DNA from: Streptomyces sulfonofaciens
GTDB taxonomy: Bacteria > Actinomycetota > Actinomycetes > Streptomycetales > Streptomycetaceae
Assembly (NCBI RefSeq): GCF_014656295.1
Contig: NZ_BNCD01000014.1
Span: forward strand, 186,001 to 250,000
Reading direction: 5' to 3'
DNA length: 64,000 nucleotides
Shown here: in pieces, positions 35,071 through 56,613 of the stretch
How the letters are laid out: every line of letters begins with the position of its first letter
How positions within the stretch are numbered: position 1 is the first letter of the stretch
Notes under the pieces: generated by a model
Database searches by the model: none
What the model was told of the DNA's origin: nothing
Seen by the model: the letters and a program-made list of their open reading frames with translations, nothing else
Position numbers and translations under genes: made by a program

Positions 35071-35074
<4 letters not shown>
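33731..35074 (+). CDS. Cytochrome P450 of the PKS-NRPS operon
   Basis: A 447-residue P450. The haem loop FPFGMGQRTCVGNHFA puts the thiolate at Cys373. The I-helix oxygen motif AGYDTTA lies near 237-243. The K-helix ETLRL and a normal PERF-type segment (FDPDRFSPERR) follow. Its stop overlaps the PKS start (GTGA), so it is co-translated with the assembly line and presumably oxidises the polyketide or the sulfur heterocycle. The I-helix and haem loop are intact. No ferredoxin gene adjoins; the reductase at 350 is distant. Confidence 0.92.
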
Positions 35075-45937
<10,863 letters not shown>

Positions 45938-45938
<1 letters not shown>

Positions 45939-48900
45939 TGGACACCGGTTACAGCGAGGAAGTCCGCGACGCGCTCGCCGCGAGCGTGCGGGAGATCCGC
46001 CAGCTCCGCGCGGAGCTCGACAAGCGCGCGGGCACGGGCGGCGGCGAACCCGTGGCCATCGTGGGCATGGGGTGCCGGATGCCGGGCGGCGCCCAGGACC
46101 CGGAGGCGTTCTGGAACTTCCTCATCGACGGTGGGAACGGCATCACGGACGCCCCCGCCTCGCCCCGCGGAGCCGAACCGTCCCGCGGCGCGGTGCCGGA
46201 GGCCGGCGCGGCACCGGCCGCGCCCGGCGGCTTCCTCGCGGACGTGGACCGCTTCGACGCGGCCTTCTTCGGGATATCCCCGCGCGAGGCGGCCCTGCTC
46301 GACCCCCAGCAGCGACTGCTGCTCGAGGTGACCTGGGAAGCACTGGAGCACGCGGGGCTGAGCCCGGACGGGCTCAAGGGCTCGGACACCGGGGTGTTCG
46401 TCGGCATCACAGGCCAGGACTACGCACAGCAGCAGATCCAGAGCATCGCTGCCGCCGACCTGGAGGCATACACGCTCACCGGCGGCATCTCGGCCTTCAC
46501 CGCGGGCCGCATCTCCTACACCCTGGGCCTGCACGGCGCGAGCCTCACCCTCGACACGGCCTGCTCCTCCGCGCTGGTCGCGGTGCACCTCGCCTGTCAG
46601 AGCCTGCGCTCCGGTGAGTCCGCGGTGGCACTGGCGGGTGCGGCCAACATCATCCTGGAGCCGCAGTGGTCCACCGTGCTGTCCAAGGCGCGCATGCTCT
46701 CCGCCGACGGCCAGTGCAAGACCTTCGACGCCTCCGCGGACGGGTACGTCCGCAGCGAGGGGGCCGGGGTCGTGGTGCTCAAACTGCTCTCCGAGGCCGT
46801 CGCGGACGGCGACCCCGTACTCGCGGTGATCCGCGGCTCCGCCGTCAACAACGACGGCCGGAGCAGCGGCATCACCGTGCCCAACGCCCACGCGCAGCGC
46901 AAGGTGGTGAGCGGGGCGCTGCGTGCGGCGGGAGTGGAGCCGAAGGACGTCTCCTACGTCGAGGCCCATGGAACGGGCACGGCACTGGGGGACCCGATCG
47001 AGCTGCGGGCGCTGGACGCGGTGCTGGGCGGACCGGATCGCGCGGAGCCCCTGCTGGTGGGGTCGGTGAAGACCAACGTGGGCCACCTGGAGGCCGCCGC
47101 GGGGATGGCCGGCCTGATCAAGACGGTCATGGCCCTGCGGCACGAACAGATCCCGCCGCACCTGCACCTCCGGCAGGTCAACCCGGCGATCGGCATCGAC
47201 GAGCTGGGCGTGCGCATACCCACGGCCGCGACTCCCTGGCCCCGCTCCGAGGTGCCGCGCATCGCCGGGGTCAGCTCCTTCGGGGCCAGCGGCACCAATG
47301 CACACCTGGTGCTGAGCGAGGCGCCCAGCGGTGATGACGCGCCGGCCACCCGGGAGCCCGGCCGCTCGGCACAACTGCTGGTCCTCTCCGCGAAGAGCCC
47401 CGCGGCACTCAGCGCCCTCGCGGAGCGCCACCGGGAGGGCCTCGGCCAGCGCCCGGACGCCGAACTCGCGGACGTCTGCTACACCTCCGCGACGGGGCGT
47501 GCCCACTTCCCGTACCGTCTCGCGATCACCGGTGCCACCTGCCACGAGGTCGGGGACCGGCTCGCCGCCGCCGTCGCGGACGGTGAGCCCGGACCGGGCC
47601 GGGTACGGGGGCACGCACCCGGCGGCAGCCGCCCCGAGGTGGTGTTCCTGTTCACGGGCCAGTCCGCGCAGCACCCCGGGATGGGGCGGGAGCTCTACGC
47701 CACCGAGCCCGTCTTCCGGGACGTGATCGACGCGTGCGACGCCGTCCTGCGGCCCGCCCTGGGGCGGTCGCTGCTCAGCGTCCTCATACCGGACCCCGAG
47801 GACGAGGACCTGATCCACGAGACCCGCTTCGCCCAGCCCGTACTGTTCGCCTTCGAGTACGCCCTCGCCCAACTGTGGCGGTCCTGGGGTGTGGAACCGG
47901 CGGCGGTCCTGGGGCACAGCATCGGTGAGCTGGTCGCGGCCTGCGTGGCCGGTGTGATCGGCCTGGAGGACGCCCTCGGGCTCACCGAGGTGCGCGGGCG
48001 CCTGATGCAGGACCTCGACGAGGGCGCCATGGCCTCCGTCTTCGCCCCGCTCGACCAGGTGACGGCGTGTCTGCCGGCCGGTGCGGAACAGGTGTCGGTC
48101 GCGGCGGTCAACGGCCCGGAGAGCGTGGCGATCGCCGGGGCGCCCGAGGCCGTCGAGTCCGTCCTCGCCGAGCTCACGCGCCGCGGTGTGCGCTCCGTAC
48201 GCATGGGTTCCACGCGGGCCTTCCACTCGCCGCTCGTGGATCCCATGCTCGACGCCTTCGAACGCCGGGCCTGCGAGGTGGCGTACGCGGATCCCGAGAT
48301 CCCGCTGGTGTCCAACCTCACCGGCGCCCTGGTCAAACCCGGTGAGTTCACGGGCCGGTACCTGCGCCGGCACGCCCGCGAGGCCGTGCGTTTCGCCGAC
48401 GGCATGCAGACCCTGTTCGACCAGGGCTACCAGGTGTTCCTGGAGATCGGGCCCAGCCCCACGCTGCTCGGGATGGCCAAGCGCTTCGCCCCCGACGCAC
48501 CGGCGGACGCGCCGTCGCTGTTCCTGCCGTCGCTGCGCCCCGGCCACGACGAGGCGCAGACCATACTGAGCAGCCTCGGTGCCCTCTGGGCCCACGGAGT
48601 GGGGATCGACTGGGACCGCTTCCACGCGGGCCGGGGACACCGCAGGGCCTCGTTGCCGACCTACCCGTTCCAGCGTGAGCGGCACTGGTTCGAAGCCGGC
48701 CCCAGGCCCGATTCCGTGCCCAGGCCCGTGCCCGAGTCCGTGCCCGCGCCCGTACCCGAGTCCGCGCCCGATTCCGTGCCCAGGTCCGTGGCCGAGCCCG
48801 GTGCGCCGGCCGGTCGCCGGGACGGGCGTCCGGTGCCGGCGGCACACGGGTCACCGTCCCTCCTCGGTGACCGGTTGTCGTCCCCGCTGGAAGCCGTGCA

Positions 48901-51900
48901 GTACGCCTCGCGGCTGGACGCGCGGAGCCATCCCTGCCTCGACGACTGCGTCCTGGACGGGCTCCCGGTGGTCAACATCGGCGTCTACCTGGAGGCGGCG
49001 ATGGCCGCCGCGGCTCAGGGACACGAGTCGGGCACCCTGGTGGTGGAGGAGTGCCTGGTGCGGCAGAGCCTCGTCCTGCCGCACGGCGAGTCGAGGAACG
49101 TCCAGCTCGTGCTGGAGCCGTCCCCCACGGGGCGTGCGGCCTTCCGCTACTTCGCCGAGCACGAGGGGCCCGACGGCTCACCCGACTGGGTCCTGCACGC
49201 CCAGGGGCGGGTGGGAGTGGAGCAGGCGACGGCGCCCGCACACACCGACGTGGCGACGCTGCGGCGGGCGATGGACGCCGAGGTGCCCGGTGAGGACTTC
49301 TACCGTCGGATGTGGCGGCGCAGGCTCTACCTGGGGTCGCAGGCGCGCTGGATCGAGCACCTGCACGCGGGCTCCGGCGAGGTACTGGCACGGATGCGCG
49401 AGGCGAAGACCGGCGAAGCCGATCGCTACCTCCTGCACCCGGGTACGACGGACGCCATGTTCCAGACGCTCTTCGCCTGTCTGCCCCCGGACAGCCCCGA
49501 AGACGCCGCGTACATGCTGATGGGCATCGACAGGTTCACCTTCCGGGTCGAGGGCGCCGGAGCACCGGCGTGGTGTCATTCCAGGCTGCTGCCCGCCGCC
49601 CCGGGCGCCTCGGTGCTGAGCGCCGAGGTGACACTGCTGGACGACGCGGGCCGGACCGTGGTCCATGCCGAGGGCGTCTACCTGAAGCGGGCGGAACGGG
49701 AGGACGTCCTGCGGTCCGGCGGCACCCGCCAGAACACCGCGCCTGCCGTTGCGCGCCCCGCGGCGGCCCCCGCCGCCGAGCAGGGTCCGGTGGAAGGCAC
49801 CCGGCCGCGCGCACCCCTGCCGGCTCCGGCCGTGCCGGACGTCGGATCGGCCCGCGGCGGGGACGACGTGCGCGACACCCTCGTGCGCATCGCCGCGCGC
49901 ATCCTCGGATCCACCCCCGACGCCGTCGACCCCACGGAGCCCGTGCAGAACCTGGGCCTCGACTCACTGATGGCCTTGCAGCTCAAGGACGACATCGCCA
50001 CCGAGTTCGGAGTGTCGCTCCCGCTGGTCTCCTTCCTGGACGGACGCAGTGTGCAGGCCCTCGGCGAGGAGGTCGCCGCCCTCGTCGGGGGCGCGGCACC
50101 GGACGGCGCCGCCGCTCCCGCGTCGGCCGCCGCCCCCGCCCCCGCCCCCGCACCCCCCGCCGCCCCGGTCGAGGAGGAGAAGCCGGTCCGCCCGCCCGTC
50201 CTGGCAGCCGACCCGAGCAGCCGCTACGAGCCCTTTCCGCTCACCGATCTCCAGCAGGCCTATCTGGTGGGCCGCACCGACGCGTTCGAGCTGGGCAGCA
50301 TATCCACCTACCTCTTCATCGAGGTGGACGTGCGGGATCTCGACCTCGTCCGCCTGGAAGAGGCACTGCGCACCCTGGTGGAGCGGCACGACATGCTGCG
50401 CGCCGTCATCACCCCCGACGGACGGCAGCGCGTGCTGGGTTCCGTGCCCGCCTACCGGATTCCCGTGAGCGATCTCAGGGACCTGGCGGAACCCGAGCGC
50501 CGGCAGCGCCTCGAGGACGTGCACGAACAGGTGCGGGACCAGGTCATCGACCCCACCCAGTGGCCGCTGTTCGACATCCGGGCCACCCTGGTCGACGAGC
50601 GGTGCACCCGGCTGCACATCGGCATCGAGGCACTGATCGCCGATGCCCGCAGCACCTCCCTGCTCCTCGACGAGTGGACCTCGCTGTACCGCGACCACCG
50701 GGCAGAGCTGCCCCGGCTGCCGGTCACCTACCGGGACTACATCCTGGCCGTACGGGCCGCGGAGGACACACCGCAGTACCGGGCCGCGGAGGAGTACTGG
50801 GACGAGCGCATCGCAACGCTGCCGCCGGCACCGGACCTGCCCCTGGCCAAGGACCCCCTCACGCTGAAGCGCACGGTCTTCGTCCACCGCTCGGCGCGCC
50901 TGTCGCCCGCGGAGTGGACCGGCTTCAAGGAGCACGCGGCAGCGGCCGGCGTCACCCCGTCCGCCGCGCTGTGCACCGCGTACGCCCAGACGCTCGCCGC
51001 GTGGAGCACCTCCTCCCACTTCTCGCTGAACCTGTTGTTCTTCAACCGGTTGCCGCTGCATCCCGCAGTCGGTGATCTGGTGGGCAATTTCAGTGCCACG
51101 ACGCTGCTTGAGGTGGACCAGAGGCCCACCGAGGACTTCACCGTCCGGGCCGCACGCACGCAGCGGCAGCTCTGGGCCGACCTCGAACACAGCCAGCTCT
51201 CCGGCGTCGAGGTGCTGCGCCGCCTCAACCGGGCGCGGGGGAGCGCGGGCCGGGCGACCGCACCCGTGGTGTTCGCGAGCGCCATCGACATGTCCGGCGG
51301 GCAGGGCGCGGGCCGTTTCGGACTCGTGGAGCGGCTGACCGGCCTGGGCACCGAATGCCGGGAGGTCTCCTCCGCCATACGGACCCCGCAGGTGTGGCTC
51401 GACCACCAGGTCGTCGAGGAGGCCGACGGCCTCCTCGTGAACTGGGACGTCGTGGAAGAGCTCTTCCCCGAGGGACTGGTCGACGACATGTTCGCCGCGT
51501 ACCTCGACGCCCTGCGCGAACTGTGCGTCGACCCCGGCGCGTGGCAGCGGCCCGCGCCGGTCTCCGTGCCGACCACGGCCCTGGACGTCCGGCAGGCGGC
51601 CAACGCCACGTCCGGCCCCGTCCCGCAGGGGCTGCTGCACGATCCGTTCACGGCACGGGCGGCCGCCGCTCCGGAACGCGTCGCGGTGATCGCCGCCGAC
51701 CGCCGCCTCACCTACGGCACGGTGGACCGGGAGTCGAACCGGGTCGCCAACTGGCTCGTCGCACGGGGTGCCGCTCCCGGCACGCTTGTCGGAGTCGTCA
51801 TGAACAAGGGGTGGGAGCAGATCGTCGCCGCACTGGGCGTCCTCAAGTCCGGCGCCGCGTACGTCCCCCTCGACGCGGGCCTGCCGGCGGACAGGCTGCG

Positions 51901-54268
51901 CCTGCTGCTGACCGAGGCCGGCATCTCGCTGGTGCTCACCCAGTCCCCGGTGGACGAAGGCGCCTCGTGGCCCGAGGACACCGTCAGGCTGGCGGTGGAC
52001 ACGGCCGGTGCCGCGGACGGCGGCGAGGAACCACCGCGGTGCCGTTCGGCGGCACCCGACGACCTGGCGTACGTCATCTTCACCTCGGGCTCCACGGGCA
52101 CCCCGAAGGGCGTGATGATCGAACACGGTGCCGCGCTCAACACCATCGCCGACGTCAACGACCGGTTCGGCGTGGGCCCCGAGGACCGTGTGCTGGCGCT
52201 CTCCGCCCTGAACTTCGACCTCTCGGTGTACGACGTCTTCGGGATGCTGGCCGCCGGCGGCGCGATCGTCCTGCCCGAGCCGGAGCTGCGCCGCGAACCC
52301 GCGCGCTGGGCGGAACTCGTCAGCCGGCACGGTGTCACCGTGTGGAACAGCGTCCCGGCGCTGATGGAGCTGTTCACCGAGCACCTCCTGGCGGAGCAGC
52401 AGGACGAGGGCATGCCCCTGCGCCTCGTGATGATGAGCGGGGACTGGATTGCGCAGGCGCTGCCCGGCCGCATCCGCGATGTGCTCCCGCACGCCGAGGT
52501 CTGGAGCCTCGGGGGCGCCACCGAGGCGTCCATCTGGTCCATCCTGCACCGCGTGGACGGCGTGGAGCCCGGCTGGACGAGCGTCCCCTACGGGAAGCCG
52601 ATGCGAAACCAGCGGTTCCATGTGCTGGACGACGCGCTGCGGCCGCGTCCCGCGTGGGTGCCCGGCATGCTCTACATCGCCGGGCACGGACTCGCCCGCG
52701 GGTATCTCGGCGACGAGGCGAAGACGCGCTCGTCGTTCGTACGCCACCCGGTGACGGGCGAGCGGCTCTACAGGACGGGAGACCTGGGCCGCTACCGCCC
52801 CGACGGCACGATCGAACTCCTGGGCCGTGAGGACCACCAGGTCAAGGTGCAGGGGTTCCGCATCGAGCTGGGCGAGGTGGAGACTGCCCTGCTGCACTGT
52901 CCGGGCGTGCGTACGGCCGTGGCCGCCGTCACGGACAGCTCCACGGGCTCCAAGCAGCTCGTCGCCTACGTGGTGCCCGAGGAGGAGGCATCCGGCCGCG
53001 CGCAGGTCACGTCCGAGGAACTGCGCCGCCGACTCGGACGGGTACTGCCCGACTACATGGTCCCCCAGCGGATAGGGGTCCTCGCCCGTCTGCCGCTCAG
53101 CGCGAACGGCAAGGTCGACCGCGCCGCCCTGCCGGCGATCGGGTCGTCCGCCTCCGCGACCGGGGAGAACGGTGCCACAGCCCCTGCCAATGACACCGAG
53201 CGCGCGCTCGAAGCCATCTGGGAGGAGTTCTTCGACACCCGGCCGATCGGCACCGCCAGCAGCTTCTTCGAACTGGGCGGCGACTCCATGCTGGCGGTAC
53301 GGCTCATGGCGCGCATCCGCGGGCAGATGGGCGTCTCCCTGCCGGTGTCGACCCTGTTCGCCCGGCAGACCATCGCCCAGCTCGCCGAGGTCGTGCACGA
53401 CGCCGCGGCCAGCGCACGCGAGGCCCTCGTCCCCATCCGCACCGAAGGCGAACGGCCGCCGCTGGTCCTGGTGCACCCCGTGGGCGGCGATGTCCTCTGC
53501 TACGCGGAACTGGCCGGGCTCCTCGGCGACGACCAGCCCGTCTACGCCCTCCAGACTCCGGACACGGACATCCCGCTGACCACGGTCGCGGACCTGGCCG
53601 CGCACTATGCCGAGGTGATCACGGCAGCCGTACCGGAGGGCCCCTACCGCCTGGGCGGCTGGTCGATGGGCGGTGTCGTCGCGCTGGAGATCGCCCGCAG
53701 GCTCCTGGGGGAGGGCCACCAGGTGGACCTCGTCGCGGTGATCGACCCCTCCGAGCCTCCTGGCCCGTCCGGGGCCATTCTGCCGGACGAGGCCGCCATG
53801 CTGGCCTGGCTCGGCAAGGACCTCGCGGGCATCGCCGGCCGTAAGTGGGCCCCGACCGCCGAGTCCCTGAGGGAGCCCGCTGGTGAGAGCCCCCTCCAGG
53901 CGTTCCACCGCCGGGCCGTGGAGGCCGGGGCACTCTCAGCGGACGTCGACGCCGACACCCTGGCCGGCATCGCGGCGCGGTTCTCGCGCAACGCGCGGGC
54001 GCTGGCCGAGCACCGACCGCTCCCCGCGGAGGTGCCCGTCCGCTTCTACCGCGCGGCGGACGGCGGAGCGTCGACCGCCACGGCCCGGGAGTGGGCGGCC
54101 CTGTTCCCCCACGCCTGCGACATCGTGGACGTCCCCGGCAACCACTACACCGTGATGCGGCAACCCGCACTGTCCCGGCTCGCGGAGGAACTGCGCGCCC
54201 TCCTCACCGGTACGGCACCCGCACCGGCCGACCCCGGTTCTTCCGGAGCCCGGCCAAGCCCTCGTTGA
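45938..54268 (+). CDS. Hybrid PKS-NRPS: KS-AT-DH-ACP-Cy-A(Cys)-PCP-TE
   Basis: A 2776-residue terminal protein. KS (about 37-460, Cys209), AT (about 565-870; GHSIGE, Ser661; RAFH 760-763, malonyl type), DH (about 985-1250; HPCLDDC, Cys1004 where the catalytic His should be), ACP (Ser1343). NRPS part: heterocyclisation domain (about 1430-1875; FPLTDLQQAYLVGR; the DxxxxDxxS motif is Glu1564-xxxx-Asp1569-xx-Ser1572; TPQVWLDHQV), adenylation domain (about 1900-2400) whose pocket (FDLSVYD, NSVPALM, SLGGATEASIW) fits the cysteine code, PCP (Ser2450) and thioesterase (GWSMGG, Ser2576; His2736). Predicted outcome: chain extension, condensation with Cys, thiazoline formation and release. The ATG overlaps the PKS2 stop by one base (TGATG). 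Confidence 0.92.
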
Positions 54269-54322
54269 CCACCTCGCCTGTGCGGTGGCGTCCGCCACCG
54301 CACGGGGTTCTCAAGGACTCTC

Positions 54323-55549
54323 ATGCGTTTTCTGTTCACCGCACACACCCTGCCCTCGCACGTACGCGCGATGCTGCCACTGGCCCGGGCCGCCCAGCAG
54401 GCCGGGCACGAGGTAGCCATCGCCACGGGGCCGGAACTCACCCAGGAGGTGGCGCTCCACGGCTTTTGCCCCATGACGGCCGGCTACAACTGGCGGCCCG
54501 ACATGGACCGCGACAACACGGAACTGGGCGGGGAACTGGGGGAACGTCTCGCCGACGACGAAACCCGCTACGAGCTGGGGCTCCGGTACTTCACCGGTAC
54601 GCCGGCCGGCCGCATGGCCGACGACCTCCTCGACGCCGTCCAGTCCTGGCGCCCGGACCTGATCGTGCGGTCCCAAATGGAGTTCGGCGGCTACCTCGCC
54701 GCGGAGAAGGCGGGTATCCCGCACGCCTCCCTGGCCATCTCGGGTGGACCAGCCTCCCTGTTCCAGCCCGAGCGCCTGGCTCCTCTGCTCGCACCGCACC
54801 GCAGGGCTCTCGGGCTGCCACCGGACCCGACCGGCGCCACCGTCTACCGCCGCCTCCACGCGGTCCTGATGCCGGCCGACTACGACCAGGCCGCCGCCGG
54901 CCTGCCTCGCACCCGTTGCTACCAGCACACAAGCCCCCAGCGCGCCGGTGAGGTGCTCCCGGCCTGGCTCGCCGGCCGGCCGGCCGACCTGCCGCTCGTC
55001 CTGGTCGGCTTCGGAACCCTGGCTCCCCTGCTCACCGGCGACGACCGAGAGCGCCTGATCGGCCTCATGCGGTCCGTCCTCGCCGCCCTGGCCGACCTCA
55101 CCTGCACGGCCGTGGTCGCCACCGGCGACGGCGTACCGCACGATCTGTTCGGACCCCAGCCCGACCACATCCACCTCGAAACGCATGTGCCGCAGCCGCT
55201 GCTACTTGAGCGGGCAGCACTCTTCGTCACGCACGCCGGCTTCAACAGCGTCCGCGAATCCCTGGAACACGGGGTGCCGATGGTCGCGGTGCCGCTGTTC
55301 GCCGAGCAACCGCACAACGCCGCGCAGTGCGAGCACGCCGGCGTGGCGCGCAGCGTCCGGCTGCCCGAGGCCGCACCGAGCGTCCTCCTGGAAGCCTTCC
55401 GCCAGGTGTTGGACGACTCCTCCTACCAACGGCGCGCGGCAGCCCTGCGGGACCGGATGGCGGCACTGCCGCCGCTGAAGGTGCTGGTGGAGGACCTGGT
55501 CGACGGCCGGGGCGCGGATGACGAAAGGGCGGCACCCGGGGACGCCTGA
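54323..55549 (+). CDS. Glycosyltransferase, macrolide/antibiotic type (GT1)
   Basis: A 408-residue GT-B fold enzyme resembling macrolide glycosyltransferases. The N-terminal acceptor domain begins MRFLFTAHTLPSHVRAMLPL. The C-terminal donor site contains VTHAGFNSVRESLEHGVPMV and PLFAEQPHNA. It follows the hybrid gene by 54 bases on the same strand and completes the operon. It may decorate the product or inactivate it for self-protection; no sugar-biosynthesis genes are present, so a common nucleotide sugar (UDP-glucose) is likely. Confidence 0.88.
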   Translation: MRFLFTAHTLPSHVRAMLPLARAAQQAGHEVAIATGPELTQEVALHGFCPMTAGYNWRPDMDRDNTELGGELGERLADDETRYELGLRYFTGTPAGRMADDLLDAVQSWRPDLIVRSQMEFGGYLAAEKAGIPHASLAISGGPASLFQPERLAPLLAPHRRALGLPPDPTGATVYRRLHAVLMPADYDQAAAGLPRTRCYQHTSPQRAGEVLPAWLAGRPADLPLVLVGFGTLAPLLTGDDRERLIGLMRSVLAALADLTCTAVVATGDGVPHDLFGPQPDHIHLETHVPQPLLLERAALFVTHAGFNSVRESLEHGVPMVAVPLFAEQPHNAAQCEHAGVARSVRLPEAAPSVLLEAFRQVLDDSSYQRRAAALRDRMAALPPLKVLVEDLVDGRGADDERAAPGDA

Positions 55550-55921
55550 CGCCGCACCGCGAACGGGCGAACGGGCGAACGGGCGCGGCGGCCCCGCTCG
55601 CGCACCGCCCCGCCGCCTGTCGCCCGCCGCACCGGCCTCCTCCGCCTCCCCGGCGACGGACTCGCCGACACGGCCGAAAGCCCCCGACGAGAGAACTGCC
55701 GCAGGCACCTGCCGGTCCCCATGGACGGAGACCGGCGCGGGTGCGCGGCAGCATGCACAGAACCAGAGCGAGGCACACTGTGGCGACCGTGCAGGCGTCC
55801 CGCCCCGCGGGGGGATGCTCGGGCCCGTCATGCTGATCTAGGGTGGCCTGGTTCCCTTGCGCACAAGCCAAAGCTTGCGTGCGCAAGCAGATTAGGCTGA
55901 ACAGCATAGGAGCCGGGTGTG
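55550..55921. other. Spacer with MarR operator
   Basis: About 370 bases after the biosynthetic operon. Short GCGAACGG repeats occur near 55558-55585. The final 70 bases are AT-richer and carry the palindrome at 55873-55888. I saw no clear terminator hairpin or gene. Confidence 0.5.
55873..55888. promoter_or_regulatory. Palindromic operator in front of marR
   Basis: GCTTGCG-TG-CGCAAGC has exact 7-bp arms. TTGCGCAC just upstream at 55857 adds a further half-site. It lies 34 bases before the MarR start and shares TTGCG/CGCAAGC with the site at 56523, so autoregulation is likely. Confidence 0.75.
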
Positions 55922-56458
55922 ATGGCGGGTGGCAGTGAACGGCCGCGAGCGGCGTGTGCCCCCGGCGGCCGGGCGCGGGAATGCGCGGTCGATCTCGAAG
56001 GGGCGGTCGCTCGCTTGCGGCACGAGACCACACTGTGGCGGACGTTTCTCGGGACGCACCGGCAGATCGTCGAACGTCTCGCCGGGCAGATGCTCGCGGA
56101 CCACCGGCTCCCGCTGGAGTGGTTCGATGTTCTCGTCCATCTCGCCGATGTGCCGGACAGGAGTCTGCGGCAGCGCGAGCTGCGCGACCGGTTGCTGCTC
56201 AGCGAGAGCGGAGTGAGCAGGATGCTCGCGCGCATGGCGGATGCCGGCCTGGTGGAGCGCCGGACCGCGGGAGGCGACCGGCGCGGGGTCGAGGTCGCGC
56301 TCACCGAGGCGGGGGAAGGGGCTCTGGCCTCGGCCGTGGAGTCGCACCTCGCGCTCGTGGGGACGTTGTTCACCGGCAGGCTCACGGTGACCGACCGCGT
56401 CGCCCTGGAGCACATCCTGGCGAAGCTGGCCCCGGGCCCGGAGGTCCACTCCCGGTGA
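55922..56458 (+). CDS. MarR-family transcriptional regulator
   Basis: A 178-residue winged-helix protein. The recognition helix region is about residues 80-110 (LRDRLLLSESGVSRMLARMA), with the wing RRTAGGDRRGVEVALT. An N-terminal 25-residue extension is present. ATG 55922 is favoured because AGGAG lies 9 bases upstream; a GTG precedes it directly. Paired operators before it and before the next gene mark it as the likely controller of the metallo-hydrolase and perhaps the hydroxyquinol genes. Confidence 0.88.
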   Translation: MAGGSERPRAACAPGGRARECAVDLEGAVARLRHETTLWRTFLGTHRQIVERLAGQMLADHRLPLEWFDVLVHLADVPDRSLRQRELRDRLLLSESGVSRMLARMADAGLVERRTAGGDRRGVEVALTEAGEGALASAVESHLALVGTLFTGRLTVTDRVALEHILAKLAPGPEVHSR

Positions 56459-56522
56459 TCGTACCCGTGGCGGCATCGGTCGACGGGGTGGCGCCCCCTG
56501 CCCGAGACGTCTCCCCAAGAAC

Positions 56523-56538
56523 TTGATTGCGCAAGCAA
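56523..56538. promoter_or_regulatory. Palindromic operator before the metallo-hydrolase
   Basis: TTGATTGCGCAAGCAA is symmetric except at one base pair (TTG-N-TTGCGCAA-N-CAA). It resembles the site at 55873 and lies 75 bases before the ATG at 56614. Confidence 0.72.
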
Positions 56539-56613
56539 CTACTGTTAGCGTCCTCTCACGCCGCGGCGAGTTCGCCTGTGACGCTCCAATCCCCGGCCGC
56601 TGAGGAGTCGACG

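Noticed and set aside
49964..53908. 1314-codon open frame on the minus strand opposite the hybrid gene
   Set aside because: Antisense shadow of the Cy-A-PCP region, with no recognisable family and Val/Gly/Asp-rich composition.
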